Source of the DNA: Stakelama marina | GTDB taxonomy: Bacteria; Pseudomonadota; Alphaproteobacteria; Sphingomonadales; Sphingomonadaceae | NCBI RefSeq assembly: GCF_018122655.1 | Contig: NZ_JAGRQC010000003.1 | Location: 124,001 to 188,000, forward strand | DNA length: 64,000 nt | Direction of reading: 5' to 3' | Position numbers and translations under genes: made by a program | Notes under the pieces: model-generated | What the model saw: the letters and a program-made list of their open reading frames with translations, nothing else | Told to the model about the DNA's origin: nothing | Databases searched by the model: none | Part shown: positions 1 to 10,793 of the stretch, piece by piece | Layout of the letters: every line of letters starts with the position of its first letter | Numbering within the stretch: position 1 is the first letter of the stretch

Positions 1-501
1 GTGAAGGTCCGAACGCAGCCCGAGCGAGAACTGGCGGACGAACGCCTTGGTCCCGCCATAGACGTTGCCGCCGGTATAGGGATAGGTCGCGGCGACCGAC
101 GACAGGTTGATGATCGCACCCTTTCGCTCGATCAGGCCGGGAAGCAGCTTGCGCGTCAGCGAAATCAGCGCGGTGATGTTGGTGTCGACCATCACCTTCC
201 AGTCGTCGATATCGCTGTCCTGCGCGGGGTTGGTGCCGAGCGCGAGCCCGGCATTGTTGACCAGCAGGTCGATGTCGCGAAAGCCCTCGGGCAGCGCATC
301 CAGCGCGGCGTCGCGCGCCGCCGCGTCGCGAACGTCGAACGCGCACGGATGAACCTTGTCGGCGCCAAGCTCGCCCACCAGCGCGTCGAGCCGCTCCTGA
401 CGCCTGCCGGTCGCAACGACACGCCAGCCCGCCTTCACGAAGGCGCGGACGGCGGCTTCGCCGATACCAGCGGTACCACCGGTGATGAGGGCTGTTCGCA
501 T
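1..501 (-). CDS. SDR family NAD(P)-dependent oxidoreductase (YdfG-like), truncated by window edge
   Basis: The first 167 residues are present and the C-terminus lies beyond position 1. The start is the ATG at 501-499. A Rossmann nucleotide-binding motif TGGTAGIG lies at residues 7-14, the NNAG structural motif near residue 83, and the catalytic YGGTK (Tyr148, Lys152) near the visible end. The arrangement is that of a classical short-chain dehydrogenase, closest in feel to the YdfG 3-hydroxy acid/serine dehydrogenase group, which oxidises small hydroxy acids with NADP. The substrate cannot be read from the sequence. It lies downstream of pheT on the same strand, separated by about 160 bases that hold a large palindromic repeat, so co-transcription is doubtful. 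Confidence 0.88.
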   Translation of the reverse strand, partial: MRTALITGGTAGIGEAAVRAFVKAGWRVVATGRRQERLDALVGELGADKVHPCAFDVRDAAARDAALDALPEGFRDIDLLVNNAGLALGTNPAQDSDIDDWKVMVDTNITALISLTRKLLPGLIERKGAIINLSSVAATYPYTGGNVYGGTKAFVRQFSLGLRSDLH

Positions 502-553
502 GTTGGTTTCTCCCGTTTCCTGTTCGTCAATGGTGCGCAGTTTCCGCGCCCTT

Positions 554-630
554 CGTCATCCCGCACTTGATCCGGGATCCAGAGCCGCAAGCGCTTCGGG
601 CTCTGGATCCTGACGTTCGTCAGGATGACG
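554..630. repeat. Nested palindromic repeat, REP-like, copy 1
   Basis: This repeat lies between pheT and the SDR gene. The outer arms CGTCATCC (554-561) and GGATGACG (623-630) enclose a perfect 12-base inner pair, GGATCCAGAGCC (575-586) and GGCTCTGGATCC (599-610). The left end resembles the element at 48228-48325, at about 18 of 23 positions by eye, which points to a dispersed repeat family rather than a dedicated terminator. As RNA it would form a long hairpin that could slow or stop transcription running out of pheT. Confidence 0.75.
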
Positions 631-662
631 GTCGAGGCGGGGGTGCCGTCACCCCGTCAGCG

Positions 663-3053
663 TTACCCCCTGAGCACCGCGCCCTGCTGCTCCGCCGCCT
701 TCACGACCTTGTCGGCGACCGCCTTGATTTCCTCGTCGGTGAAGCTCTTGCCTCCGGGCTGGAGCGTGACTTCGACCGCCATGCTCTTCTTGCCCTCCTC
801 GATACCTTCGCCGGTGAAGAGGTCGAACAGACGCGCGTCGACGATCGCCTTCTTGTCGGCGCCGCGCACTGCACGGATCAGCTGGTCGGCGCCAAGGTCG
901 GCCGGGGCAAGGAACGCGAAATCGCGGCGAACCGCCTGCAGCGCGGGCGGCGTATAGGCCGGGCGCATGAAGCCGGTGCTGCGCTTTTCTGGGATCGCGT
1001 CGAGGAAAATCTCGACCGCCGCGACCGGCCCGTCGAGATCGAAGGCCTTGATGAGCCCCGGATGGACGATGCCGAAGCTCGCCAGGACATTTTTCGGCCC
1101 CAGCCGCAGCGTGCCCGACCGGCCGGGATGCCAGCTCTCGCCAGCCTCTCCCATCACCATCAGCTTGTCGGCGGGCGCCCCTGCCGCAGCGAGCAGCGCC
1201 AGCGCCTCGGTCTTGGCATCGAACGCGTCGAAGGGCAACGCCTTGCCGCTGTTCCACGCACGCGGCGACTTTTCGCCCGCCATGACCAGCGTCAGCGTCG
1301 GGCGTTCTCCATCCGCCAGATAGCGCCGGCCGATCTCGAACAGGCGAACACCGTCCGCCCCGCGATCGATGTTGCGCCGCGCCGCCGACAACAGCCCCGG
1401 CAGCAGCGAGGGGCGCATGACCTTGAGGTCCTCGCTGATCGGATTGGCGAGCGTCCATGCACCGCCGCCGAACGGCTCTGCCTCGGCCTCCGACACGAAG
1501 CTCCACGTCACCGCCTCGTGGAAACCGCGCGCCGCAGCCGAGCGGCGCACGCGGCGTTCGAGCTTCTGTTCGGCGGTCGCAGTGGGTGCGGCGACGCCGG
1601 GTGCGCGCGCGATCGGTGTCGAGGGCACCTTGTCGATGCCTTCGATGCGGATCACTTCTTCGACCAGATCGGCGGTGCCGTCGATGTCGCGCCGCCAGGT
1701 CGGGACGGTCACCTGCCAGTCGTCGGAGACGGTGAAACCCAGGCCTTCGAGAATCGACTTCTGCCGCTCGGCATCGATGGCAAGGCCACCCAGCGTTTCG
1801 GCGCGTTTCGGGTCATAGCCGATCGTGAGCGGCGTCGCGGGCGGTTCGCCGGACCGCGTGACGCCGCTCGGCGTGCCGCCGCAATGTTCGGTGACGAGCC
1901 ATGTTGCGATTGCGAGGCCTTCGTCGAGGAACGCCGGATCGACGCCGCGTTCGAAGCGTTGGCGCGCATCGCTGGTCAGCACGAGCTTCTGGCCGGTGCG
2001 CGCGATATGATCGGGATCGAAATAGGCGCATTCGATCAGCACGTCGGTCGTGTCGTCGGCAACGCCCGAATCCTCGCCGCCCATGATCCCGCCGATATCG
2101 TGCACCTGGGCTTCGTCGGCGATGACGGTCATCGTATCGCCCAGCGTATAGGTCTTGCCGTTGAGCGCGGTGACCGTCTCGCCATCCTTCGCCTTGCGTG
2201 CGACCAAAGCGCCCTTGAGCTTCGCACGGTCATAGACGTGAAGCGGGCGGCCGAGATCGATCATCACGAAATTGGTGATATCGACGAGCGTGGAAATCGG
2301 TTTCTGCCCGATCGCGGTCAGATAGCGCCGCATCCAGGCTGGCGCCTCACCATTGCTGACACCGGAAACCGACTGTGCGTAAAAGGCCGGACAGCCCTCG
2401 GCATCGTCGGTGCGGACATCGGGGCCGGGACCTTCGCCGACAACGGGCTTCACCTCGCCCATGCGATAGACGTCGCCGAGCGGCTTGAGCGTGCCCAGCC
2501 CTGCGGCGGCAAGATCGCGGGCGATACCGCGCACGCCCATGCAATCCTGCCGGTTCGGCGTGATCGCGACGTCGATCACCGGATCGGTCAGGCCGGCATA
2601 ATCGGGATAGGGAAGGCCGACCGCGGCCTGCGCATCATCCCCCAGTTCGATGATACCGTCATGCGCATCGCCCAGTTCGAGTTCGCGCACCGAACACATC
2701 ATGCCATGCGAGGTGACGCCGCGAATCGCCGCGACCTTCAGTTCGAAACCCGAACCGGGGACATAGGCGCCGGGAGGGCCGAACACGCCGATCATGCCGG
2801 CGCGGGCATTGGGCGCGCCACACACGACCTGAAGCGGATCGCCACCGGCATCGACGGTGAGCACCTGCAGCTTGTCGGCATCGGGGTGCGAATCGGCGGT
2901 CAGCACCTTCGCGACCTTGAAGTGGCTGAGCTTTTCGCCCGGATTCTCGACACCTTCGACCTCCAGGCCGATTCGCGTCAGCGTGTCGGTGACGGTGTCG
3001 ATATCGGCATCGGTGTCGAGATGCTCGCGGAGCCAGTTGAGGGTGAACTTCAT
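663..3053 (-). CDS. pheT: Phenylalanine--tRNA ligase beta subunit
   Basis: This is the 796-residue beta chain of the alpha2-beta2 PheRS, which charges tRNA-Phe in the cytoplasm. The N-terminus [12 protein letters not shown] is characteristic. It is followed by the EMAP-like tRNA-binding domain (about residues 40-150), the B3/B4 editing domain (about 210-380, region after [14 protein letters not shown]), the B5 domain, the inactive synthetase-like core and a C-terminal FDX-ACB anticodon-binding domain. Length is normal for the family. The ATG at 3053 overlaps the pheS TGA by four bases (ATGA), so the subunits are probably translationally coupled. An in-frame upstream extension exists but would run far into pheS. 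Confidence 0.97.
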   Translation of the reverse strand: MKFTLNWLREHLDTDADIDTVTDTLTRIGLEVEGVENPGEKLSHFKVAKVLTADSHPDADKLQVLTVDAGGDPLQVVCGAPNARAGMIGVFGPPGAYVPGSGFELKVAAIRGVTSHGMMCSVRELELGDAHDGIIELGDDAQAAVGLPYPDYAGLTDPVIDVAITPNRQDCMGVRGIARDLAAAGLGTLKPLGDVYRMGEVKPVVGEGPGPDVRTDDAEGCPAFYAQSVSGVSNGEAPAWMRRYLTAIGQKPISTLVDITNFVMIDLGRPLHVYDRAKLKGALVARKAKDGETVTALNGKTYTLGDTMTVIADEAQVHDIGGIMGGEDSGVADDTTDVLIECAYFDPDHIARTGQKLVLTSDARQRFERGVDPAFLDEGLAIATWLVTEHCGGTPSGVTRSGEPPATPLTIGYDPKRAETLGGLAIDAERQKSILEGLGFTVSDDWQVTVPTWRRDIDGTADLVEEVIRIEGIDKVPSTPIARAPGVAAPTATAEQKLERRVRRSAAARGFHEAVTWSFVSEAEAEPFGGGAWTLANPISEDLKVMRPSLLPGLLSAARRNIDRGADGVRLFEIGRRYLADGERPTLTLVMAGEKSPRAWNSGKALPFDAFDAKTEALALLAAAGAPADKLMVMGEAGESWHPGRSGTLRLGPKNVLASFGIVHPGLIKAFDLDGPVAAVEIFLDAIPEKRSTGFMRPAYTPPALQAVRRDFAFLAPADLGADQLIRAVRGADKKAIVDARLFDLFTGEGIEEGKKSMAVEVTLQPGGKSFTDEEIKAVADKVVKAAEQQGAVLRG

Positions 3054-4135
3054 GCGCCCACTCCTCCGCTCAGCGTAGGCACGTCGAGCGCGGAGAAGCC
3101 GTAGTGGCGCAGCCAGCGAAGATCGCCGTCGAAAAAGGCGCGCAAATCGTCCATCCCGTATTTGAGCATCGCCAGCCGGTCGATGCCGCAGCCGAACGCG
3201 AAGCCCTGCCACTCCTTGGGGTCGAGCCCGCAGGCCTCGATCACCTTGGGGTGCACCATTCCGGAGCCGAGCACTTCCATCCAGCCTTCGGAGCCGCCGA
3301 TGACGCGCTTGCCCTTCTCGATCGAGAAACCGACATCGACCTCGGCCGAGGGCTCGGTGAACGGGAAGTAGCTAGGGCGCAGGCGCAGCACGATGTCGTC
3401 GCGCTCGAAAAATGCCTTGAGGAACGTCTCGAGCGTCCATTTCAGGTGGCCGAGCGTGATCCCCTTGTCGATCACGAGCCCTTCGACCTGATGGAACATC
3501 GGCGTGTGCGTCGCGTCCGAATCCGAGCGATAGGTGCGGCCCGGCGCGATGATGCGGATCGGCGGCTTCTGATCGACCATCGTGCGGATCTGCACCGGCG
3601 ACGTATGCGTGCGCAGCAGCATCTTCTGCTCACCCGAGTCGTCGGGCGGGAAGTAGAAGGTGTCATGCATCGCGCGCGCCGGGTGCGTGTCGGGAATGTT
3701 GAGCGCGGTGAAATTGTGCCAGTCGTCCTCGATCTCCGGCCCCGTCGCCACTGCGAAGCCCAGGTCAGCGAAGATTTCGGCGAGCTCGTCCATGACCTGG
3801 CTGACCGGATGTACGGTCCCCGATGTGGGGACATCGACGGGCAGCGTCATGTCGAGCGTCTCGCTCGCCAGCTTGTCGGCAAGGATTGCGGCTTCAAGCT
3901 TTTCACGGCGTGCGCCGATCGCCGCATTCACCGCCTCGCGCAGGCCGTGGATGCGCGGACCCTGAACCTGGCGTTCCTCGGGCGTCATCTTGCCAAGCGA
4001 TTTGAGGAGCGCGGTCACCGTGCCCTGCTTGCCGAGCGCATGGACGCGCACCGCCTCCAGCGCATCGGGGCCGGCGGCCACGTCGATCGCGGCGAGCACA
4101 TCCTCGCGAAGCTGGTCGATTTCGTCTGTGGTCAC
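3050..4135 (-). CDS. pheS: Phenylalanine--tRNA ligase alpha subunit
   Basis: The 361-residue catalytic alpha chain of PheRS. An N-terminal coiled-coil arm (about residues 1-100) precedes the class II aminoacyl-tRNA synthetase core. Motif 2 is visible in [10 protein letters not shown] and motif 3 in [18 protein letters not shown]. The start is GTG at 4135-4133, giving [13 protein letters not shown]. No better ATG lies in frame. It sits downstream of rpmI-rplT in the classical ribosomal-protein/PheRS order and overlaps pheT by four bases. A hairpin terminator after rplT separates it from the ribosomal genes, so pheST may have its own promoter or rely on readthrough. Confidence 0.97.
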   Translation of the reverse strand: MTTDEIDQLREDVLAAIDVAAGPDALEAVRVHALGKQGTVTALLKSLGKMTPEERQVQGPRIHGLREAVNAAIGARREKLEAAILADKLASETLDMTLPVDVPTSGTVHPVSQVMDELAEIFADLGFAVATGPEIEDDWHNFTALNIPDTHPARAMHDTFYFPPDDSGEQKMLLRTHTSPVQIRTMVDQKPPIRIIAPGRTYRSDSDATHTPMFHQVEGLVIDKGITLGHLKWTLETFLKAFFERDDIVLRLRPSYFPFTEPSAEVDVGFSIEKGKRVIGGSEGWMEVLGSGMVHPKVIEACGLDPKEWQGFAFGCGIDRLAMLKYGMDDLRAFFDGDLRWLRHYGFSALDVPTLSGGVGA

Positions 4136-4248
4136 GCTGATCCTTCGGTTGGAACGGGTGGAAGTCGCAAGCGGCGTTAGCGACTGGCGCGCGGTGCGAT
4201 CAAGTGCTTAGCGGCAAGCATCGTTCCGTGCATGCCGCAGCCGAAACG

Positions 4249-4281
4249 AAAAAGGGCGCCGACATTGCTGCCGGCGCCCTT
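4249..4281 (-). terminator. Intrinsic terminator after rpmI-rplT
   Basis: Read on the minus strand, a 10-base arm AAGGGCGCCG pairs with CGGCGCCCTT across a 10-base loop and runs straight into a T tract. It lies just after the rplT stop and upstream of pheS. It is either the end of the rpmI-rplT transcript or an attenuator before pheST. Confidence 0.8.
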
Positions 4282-4304
4282 CGAACTCGTTGCCCTGGCG
4301 GGTG

Positions 4305-4667
4305 TCAGGCGGCGGGCAAAGCTGCCTTGGCCTGCTCGACGATCGCCTTGAACGCGTCGCCTTCGTGCATCGCGATGTCGGCGAGAACCTTGCGGTCCAG
4401 TTCGATGCCGGCGAGCTTCAGCCCGTGCATGAACTGGCTGTAGGTCAGGCCTTCGGCGCGAACGCCGGCGTTAATGCGCTGAATCCACAGGGCGCGGAAG
4501 CTGCGCTTCTTAACCTTGCGGTCGCGATAAGCGTACTGGCCGGCCTTTTCGACGGCCTGACGCGCGATCCGGATCGTATTCTTGCGACGGCCATAATAGC
4601 CCTTCGCCTGATCCAGAATGCGCTTGTGCTTGGTGCGGGTGGTCGTACCGCGCTTTACTCGTGCCAT
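4305..4667 (-). CDS. rplT: 50S ribosomal protein L20
   Basis: 120 residues, normal for L20, a large-subunit assembly protein that binds 23S rRNA domain II. The basic N-terminal tail ([18 protein letters not shown]) and the conserved core [14 protein letters not shown] are diagnostic. The gene follows rpmI with a 12-base gap, as in most bacteria. L20 autoregulates this operon in several bacteria by binding its leader mRNA. I cannot see a clear L20-site mimic here. The gene for initiation factor IF3, infC, usually upstream of rpmI, is not adjacent. Confidence 0.98.
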   Translation of the reverse strand: MARVKRGTTTRTKHKRILDQAKGYYGRRKNTIRIARQAVEKAGQYAYRDRKVKKRSFRALWIQRINAGVRAEGLTYSQFMHGLKLAGIELDRKVLADIAMHEGDAFKAIVEQAKAALPAA

Positions 4668-4679
4668 GGTCCGTGCTCC

Positions 4680-4883
4680 TTACTTCAGGCCGTAGGGCGC
4701 CCACTGGCGCACATGGGCAGTATCGGCATCGGACAGCACCGAGGTGCCGCGGTTCTGGCGGATATATTTGGCGTTGTGGCTGATGAGCCGGTGGCGCTTG
4801 CCCGCCACACCGTGCTTCACCTTGCCGGAAGCGGTGAACTTGAAGCGCTTCTTGACGCCGCTCTTGGTCTTGAGCTTGGGCAT
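4680..4883 (-). CDS. rpmI: 50S ribosomal protein L35
   Basis: 67 residues, highly basic, beginning [17 protein letters not shown] and containing the family signature [16 protein letters not shown]. It is a small structural component of the 50S subunit. It is the first gene of rpmI-rplT, with AAGGAG about 6 bases before the ATG. The 230 bases between it and the divergent VOC gene at 5114 presumably hold both promoters. I could not fix a convincing -35/-10 pair there. Confidence 0.98.
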   Translation of the reverse strand: MPKLKTKSGVKKRFKFTASGKVKHGVAGKRHRLISHNAKYIRQNRGTSVLSDADTAHVRQWAPYGLK

Positions 4884-5113
4884 TTTCGTCTCCTTATGCT
4901 TCGACGATCGCGAACGGCCGCGGCAGCCCTGTTGGCCGGACAGTTCCTCACAAATCGCGGAAAGGCGGTGCGCTTAACCGAGCTTTGCGCTAAAAGCAAG
5001 GCCATGCGGCGCGCGCCTGGTGAATGCGTGCGCCTATCGCCGAAAAGCCCTTCGGGTTATCGGCACGCTAGCGTACACAGTCCGCTTGTTCGAGTTCAGA
5101 CAGGGAGGAGCGT

Positions 5114-5530
5114 GTGGCAGACGAGGCGCAGGGGCCGGCATCCGGTGTAACGCCACATCTGACGATTCGCGACGGCCGCGGCGCGGAGGCGGTCGAATTC
5201 TACAAACATGCCTTTGGCGCCGAGGAAGTGGCGCGCAACCTTGCCGAAGATGGCACGCGCCTGATGCATTCGCACCTGCGCATCAATGGATCGTCGGTGA
5301 TGCTCAACGACGATTTCCCCGAATATAGCGGAAAGCCCGCCGGCGAACCCGCGGCGATGACGCTGCACCTGCAGGTCGACGATGCCGATCGCTGGTTCGA
5401 TCGCGCAGTCGGCGCGGGCGCCACCGTGGGCATGGAGTTGGCCGACCAGTTCTGGGGCGACCGCTACGGCCAGATCCGCGATCCGTTCGGCTTTTGCTGG
5501 TCGATCGGCGGGCCGATCCGAAAAGGCTGA
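5114..5530 (+). CDS. VOC (glyoxalase/bleomycin-resistance) superfamily protein, PhnB-like
   Basis: 138 residues forming one pair of beta-alpha-beta-beta-beta modules of the vicinal oxygen chelate fold. The PhnB-type pattern is clear: VTPHLTIRDG, then AVEFYKHAFGAEEV at the start and DQFWGDRYGQIRDPFGFCWSI at the end. Members of this subgroup are mostly uncharacterised and the substrate is unknown. The start is GTG at 5114, chosen because GGGAGGAG lies eight bases upstream and no ATG fits. It is a single gene, divergent from rpmI, and ends at a strong bidirectional hairpin. Confidence 0.9.
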   Translation: MADEAQGPASGVTPHLTIRDGRGAEAVEFYKHAFGAEEVARNLAEDGTRLMHSHLRINGSSVMLNDDFPEYSGKPAGEPAAMTLHLQVDDADRWFDRAVGAGATVGMELADQFWGDRYGQIRDPFGFCWSIGGPIRKG

Positions 5531-5536
5531 CCGAAT

Positions 5537-5577
5537 ACCGGCCGCCGCCCCGGGCAGGTGTCGGGGCGGCGGCCGGT
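5537..5577. terminator. Bidirectional terminator hairpin between convergent genes
   Basis: A perfect 16-base inverted repeat (5537-5552 with 5562-5577, core GCCGCCGCCCCG / CGGGGCGGCGGC) has a 9-base loop. It sits exactly between the stop of the VOC gene and the stop of the M3 peptidase gene. No long T tract follows on either strand, so it may work as a very stable GC hairpin or as an mRNA 3' end stabiliser. Confidence 0.7.
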
Positions 5578-5582
5578 CCGTA

Positions 5583-7451
5583 TCACGCCATCAGCGATTC
5601 GGCCTGATCGAGCGTTTCCTTGAAGGTCTGGATAATCGCGCGGTACGGCGCGGGCGACGCCATATCGAGTCCGGCCCGCTTAAGGATTTCGGTCGGATAG
5701 TCCGATCCGCCCGCCTTCAACACGCTCAGATAATTGTCGCGCTCCTTCGCGCCGCCTTTCAGGATAGCGCGCGCGAAATAGGACGCTGCCGCGATCGAGG
5801 TCGCGTACTGATAGACGTAGAAGCTGTTGTAGAAGTGCGGGATATAGGCCCATTCGACCGTATAGGTCGGGTCGATCGCCACCTTCGGACCGTGATAGCG
5901 GTGGACGAGGTCGCCGTAGATGCGCGTGAACGACTGGCCCGACGTACCCTCGCCCGCCTCCGCCATGTCGTGCGCCTTCAATTCGAACTCGGCGAACATC
6001 GCCTGGCGGAAATAGGTGCCACGGATATTTTCCATCTGCTGCCCGAGATAGAAGATTTTCTCTTCCTTGGTCTCGGCACGCTCGAGCATGTACGCGACGA
6101 GCAGTTGCTCGTTGAGCGTCGAGGCGATCTCGGCAAGGAAGATCGGATAGTCGGCGGTGTCGTAGGGCTGTGCAGCATTGGCGAGGAGCGTGTGCATCGC
6201 GTGCCCCCATTCGTGCGCGAATGTGCTCATCCCTTCGTAATTCTCACCCAGGTTGAGCAGCAGATAGGGATGGACGTCATAGGCGGCGGCGGGGTTCATA
6301 TAGGCACCCGACCGCTTGCCCGGCCGCGGCAGCGGGTCCATCCACTTCTGCGCGGTCGCGTTCGCCAGTTCCTTCACATAATCGGGGCCGAGCGGCGCAA
6401 CCGCCTTCAACACCGTCTCACGCATCTGCGGCACGGTGATCTTGCGGTCGAGCTTCACCAGCGGCGGATAGATGTCGTAATAATGCATGTCGGGCAGGCC
6501 GAGCAGCTTCTGCCGCAGCGCGAAATAGCGATGGAGTTGCGGCAGGCCTTCATTCGTCTCGGTGACGAGCGTGCGATAAACGGCCTCGGGCACGTTGGCC
6601 CCCGACAGCGCCGCCGCGACACAGGTTGGATATTTGCGCGCCTTCATCTGGAAGACATCGGCCTTCAGCTGACCGTCATAGGTCGAACCGAAAGCGCTTT
6701 CGAACTGTTTATATTCGCCCCAAAAGGCGTCGAACACCTTTTTGCGGTCGGTGCGGTCGGGCGCGTCGCGGTTGAGCGAATAGCCCTGATCGTCGAGCCG
6801 CACCTGCTTGCCCGTCGAAAGCGTGATCGTCGGCCACGGAATGCTTGCCGCGCGAAGCTGGCCGGCGGTCGTCTGCGACGCGCCAAGCGGCGAATTGGCG
6901 CTTGCGAGCAAGGCCTCCTCGTCGCTCGACAGTGTGTGCGGGGCCTGACGCAGCGTGTTGTCGAGATAAAAGGCGAAGCGCTTTTTCAGGACCGGGTTCC
7001 GGGCGACGAAACCATCGACCTTGTCCTTGCCGACCGACAGTATTTCGGGCGCCATCCATGCCGTCGCCTCGCCATAGGCGGTATAGAGGTCGATCGCCTG
7101 GCTGCGCTTTTCCTGATTGGCGGCGACGCGAACATCGGCATCGGCGTTGAGGCTGGCATAGGTATAGATGCGCGCGATCTTGCGACCGATATCGGACTGC
7201 GCGGTCAGCGCCCTGGCGAGAGCGGAAGCGCTGTCGCCGAGCGTACCCTTATAGGATTTGAGCGACGGCAATTCGGCGAGCGCCGCCTTGCGCGCGGCAT
7301 CCCAGGCAGCGTCGCCGGGATAGAGGTCGGACAGGTCCCAGGCGGCGGTATCGGTGGGCGTCGCCTTGTCCTGCGCCCAGGCGGGCATGGCGATCGCCAT
7401 GCTGGCGAGCGCGGTCGTTGCGATGGCTTCGCGGCGGTTGAGGTCGGTCAT
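5583..7451 (-). CDS. M3 family oligoendopeptidase F-type metallopeptidase, exported
   Basis: 622 residues. The zinc site HEWGH is at residues 413-417, within TFAHEWGHAMHTLL, and marks the M3B (PepF) thimet-type clan, which cuts oligopeptides of roughly 6-20 residues. An N-terminal PepF domain precedes the catalytic domain. The start ATG at 7451 gives MTDLNRREAIATTALASMAI, a signal sequence with a twin arginine and an AWAQ cleavage-like site, so export to the periplasm (perhaps by Tat) is likely. Most characterised PepF enzymes are cytoplasmic. A longer frame upstream begins without a plausible ribosome-binding site. Confidence 0.92.
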   Translation of the reverse strand: MTDLNRREAIATTALASMAIAMPAWAQDKATPTDTAAWDLSDLYPGDAAWDAARKAALAELPSLKSYKGTLGDSASALARALTAQSDIGRKIARIYTYASLNADADVRVAANQEKRSQAIDLYTAYGEATAWMAPEILSVGKDKVDGFVARNPVLKKRFAFYLDNTLRQAPHTLSSDEEALLASANSPLGASQTTAGQLRAASIPWPTITLSTGKQVRLDDQGYSLNRDAPDRTDRKKVFDAFWGEYKQFESAFGSTYDGQLKADVFQMKARKYPTCVAAALSGANVPEAVYRTLVTETNEGLPQLHRYFALRQKLLGLPDMHYYDIYPPLVKLDRKITVPQMRETVLKAVAPLGPDYVKELANATAQKWMDPLPRPGKRSGAYMNPAAAYDVHPYLLLNLGENYEGMSTFAHEWGHAMHTLLANAAQPYDTADYPIFLAEIASTLNEQLLVAYMLERAETKEEKIFYLGQQMENIRGTYFRQAMFAEFELKAHDMAEAGEGTSGQSFTRIYGDLVHRYHGPKVAIDPTYTVEWAYIPHFYNSFYVYQYATSIAAASYFARAILKGGAKERDNYLSVLKAGGSDYPTEILKRAGLDMASPAPYRAIIQTFKETLDQAESLMA

Positions 7452-7536
7452 GATGCTCCCCGGCAAGTTGAATTGAGGGGACCATGCCGCGATTCGCTGC
7501 CTCGGGAAAGGGTGTATCGCCTGATTATAACACCGG

Positions 7537-7986
7537 TCAGACCGCAAGCGCGATGACGAGGAGCGACACCACCGCGATCGAGAATTGCGGCGGACGAAGC
7601 TTTGCGAAATGCGCCGGCGCGTTGCCACGCCGCGCCGCGTGCGTGTCGAGCGCCGCGGCGATCACGAAACCGGCTGCCAGGACGAGCAGCGCAAGGCGCG
7701 GCCAGGGCAGGAACAGCGCAAAGCCGGCGAGGCAGAAATAGACGAGCATTGTCGCGATCTCGGCCGGGGTCGATGCGCGGTCGTTGCCGAAGCCGTAACC
7801 GCGTCGCACCCCGCCGACAAAGCACAGGATCAGCCCGCCCCATATCACCACCAGCCAGACCGCGATCGCGGGCCAGGGTGCGGGCAGCAGCCACACGCCG
7901 AGCGCCGCCGCGACAAATGGCAGCATGGGGACATAGCCGAAGACGAGACTGTCGATCGGGATTCGGGACCGGTGCGGATGCTCCAT
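7537..7986 (-). CDS. DUF3429 family integral membrane protein
   Basis: 149 residues with about five hydrophobic segments and the family-like core WGGLILCFVGGVRRGYGF, in which a glycine pair and an arginine-rich loop follow a membrane helix. DUF3429 proteins are small inner-membrane proteins of unknown function common in Alphaproteobacteria. It lies 85 bases upstream of the M3 peptidase gene on the same strand, with no hairpin in between, so the two may be co-transcribed. No function is inferred. Confidence 0.82.
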   Translation of the reverse strand: MEHPHRSRIPIDSLVFGYVPMLPFVAAALGVWLLPAPWPAIAVWLVVIWGGLILCFVGGVRRGYGFGNDRASTPAEIATMLVYFCLAGFALFLPWPRLALLVLAAGFVIAAALDTHAARRGNAPAHFAKLRPPQFSIAVVSLLVIALAV

Positions 7987-8104
7987 ACCGGTAGGAAAGC
8001 GACGAACCCGTAAAGGGTTGCGGCCGCGGGCAAAAAGGGGGGGCGTTTACAGGTGATTCGCTCGCTTCAAATTGCGGTCGGCGTTTCTGATCCGCCATCA
8101 CGCC

Positions 8105-8140
8105 AAAAAGAAAGAGGGGCCCGATTGCGCGGGCCCCTCT
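8105..8140 (-). terminator. Intrinsic terminator of the small exported protein gene
   Basis: On the minus strand an 11-base arm AGAGGGGCCCG pairs with CGGGCCCCTCT across a 6-base loop and continues into TTCTTTTTGG. It lies 28 bases after the stop of the gene at 8169-8462. Confidence 0.85.
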
Positions 8141-8168
8141 CCTATACCTGTATGTCGGTCAGACCGGC

Positions 8169-8462
8169 TTAGCCCGGGCTGTCGACACCCGGGGTGGTCG
8201 CCTTGTTGTCGGTTGCCGCCGCAACGATCGGGATCGCAACGATGCCGGCACCGATGAGGACTGCCGGGATAAGCGCGCCGCTCGACAGGTTCGACGACTT
8301 CTTGACCTTCTTCGACGTGCGAACGTTCTTCACTACCGTCAGGGCCGTCGCCGTCGGAAGCGCGGCGCTCGCACGGGTCGGGGCCGAATTGGCCGGCGCG
8401 GCCATGGCCGGCGCGGCAATCAACGATGTGGCAGCAACCGCTGCAAAAAACTTACCGGTCAT
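8169..8462 (-). CDS. Small exported protein of unknown function
   Basis: 97 residues. An N-terminal Sec signal peptide (FFAAVAATSLIAAPAMAAP, cleavage near residue 20) is followed by a short lysine-rich linker (RTSKKVKKSSNL) and one strongly hydrophobic stretch, ALIPAVLIGAGIVAIPIVAAATD. The mature protein is thus probably a small membrane-associated peptide in the periplasm. I recognise no domain. The start ATG at 8462 was chosen for the signal peptide and for GGGAG seven bases upstream. A frame open to 8561 would add a non-hydrophobic leader. It is a monocistronic unit with its own terminator. Confidence 0.75.
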   Translation of the reverse strand: MTGKFFAAVAATSLIAAPAMAAPANSAPTRASAALPTATALTVVKNVRTSKKVKKSSNLSSGALIPAVLIGAGIVAIPIVAAATDNKATTPGVDSPG

Positions 8463-8522
8463 CAAGATACTCCCTTCGCGTATTTCCGCTTCTGATACCG
8501 ACAGATGGTCGATAAAACAACA

Positions 8523-8540
8523 GCCGTTCTTCTGAACGGC
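8523..8540. repeat. Short perfect inverted repeat upstream of the small exported gene
   Basis: GCCGTTC (8523-8529) and GAACGGC (8534-8540) are separated by four bases, about 60 bases before the start codon at 8462. It could be an operator or a leader hairpin. The surrounding 100 bases are notably AT-richer than neighbouring DNA, consistent with a promoter region. Confidence 0.4.
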
Positions 8541-8655
8541 CAAATGTAAATAACTTACCAAGCCCTATCGTTGTTTCTTACAGCGAGGTACCGCACGAAT
8601 AAAACGCCCGGTCGCATAGTCGGCCATATATCGAAATGAGGCTTCGGCGGAATCC

Positions 8656-8690
8656 AAAAGAAAAGGGCCGGCGATCGCGATCGCCGGCCC
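8656..8690 (-). terminator. Intrinsic terminator of groES-groEL
   Basis: A perfect 26-base palindrome spans 8665-8690, made of two GGGCCGGCGATCG half-sites. Minus-strand transcription then continues into TTTTCTTTT. It lies 37 bases after the groL stop. Confidence 0.88.
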
Positions 8691-8727
8691 CGTCCTTGCT
8701 GGTTCGCCTGGGCGAACGGCTGCGAGC

Positions 8728-10422
<1,695 letters not shown>

Positions 10423-10430
10423 TCAGGCAA

Positions 10431-10718
10431 TCAGCCGACGATGCCCAGGATGTCGCTTTCCTTCATAATAATCAGGTCTTCGCCATCGACCTTGACCTCG
10501 GTGCCCGACCACTTGCCGAACAGGATGCGGTCGCCGGCCTTGACGTCCAGCGGAACGACCTTGCCGTCCTCGGACTTGGCGCCGGTGCCGGCGGCGACGA
10601 CTTCGCCTTCCTGCGGCTTTTCCTTGGCGGTATCGGGGATGATGATGCCGCCGGCCGTCTTTTCCTCGGCCTCTACGCGGCGAACGAGCACGCGATCGTG
10701 CAGCGGACGAAAGTTCAT
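10431..10718 (-). CDS. groS: Co-chaperonin GroES (10 kDa)
   Basis: 95 residues, beginning [20 protein letters not shown], with the mobile loop [18 protein letters not shown] and the C-terminal strand [20 protein letters not shown]. It caps the GroEL ring. The start is the ATG at 10718, preceded by AGGAAAGGAAA. The longer open frame to 10769 would start inside the leader next to the CIRCE element and is rejected. It is the first gene of groES-groEL. Confidence 0.99.
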   Translation of the reverse strand: MNFRPLHDRVLVRRVEAEEKTAGGIIIPDTAKEKPQEGEVVAAGTGAKSEDGKVVPLDVKAGDRILFGKWSGTEVKVDGEDLIIMKESDILGIVG

Positions 10719-10758
10719 GCGCGCTTTCCTTTCCTGACTACGGATGTTGATTACCCTT

Positions 10759-10785
10759 TTAGCACTCACCTGTGTCGAGTGCTAA
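10759..10785. promoter_or_regulatory. CIRCE operator (HrcA binding site)
   Basis: The sequence TTAGCACTC-N9-GAGTGCTAA is an exact match to the CIRCE consensus inverted repeat. It lies 41 bases upstream of groS and just downstream of the predicted promoter. HrcA represses at CIRCE at normal temperature and releases on heat shock. hrcA itself is not in this window. Confidence 0.97.
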
Positions 10786-10793
10786 CGGACGCG

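Noticed and set aside
567..3104. Long plus-strand open frame (845 codons) opposite pheT
   Set aside because: It is the antisense shadow of pheT. It is rich in Arg, Gly, Asp and His with no domain, as expected for the complementary frame of a high-GC gene.
5382..7556. 724-codon plus-strand frame opposite the M3 peptidase
   Set aside because: The opposite strand carries a clear peptidase with HEWGH. The plus frame has no recognisable motif.
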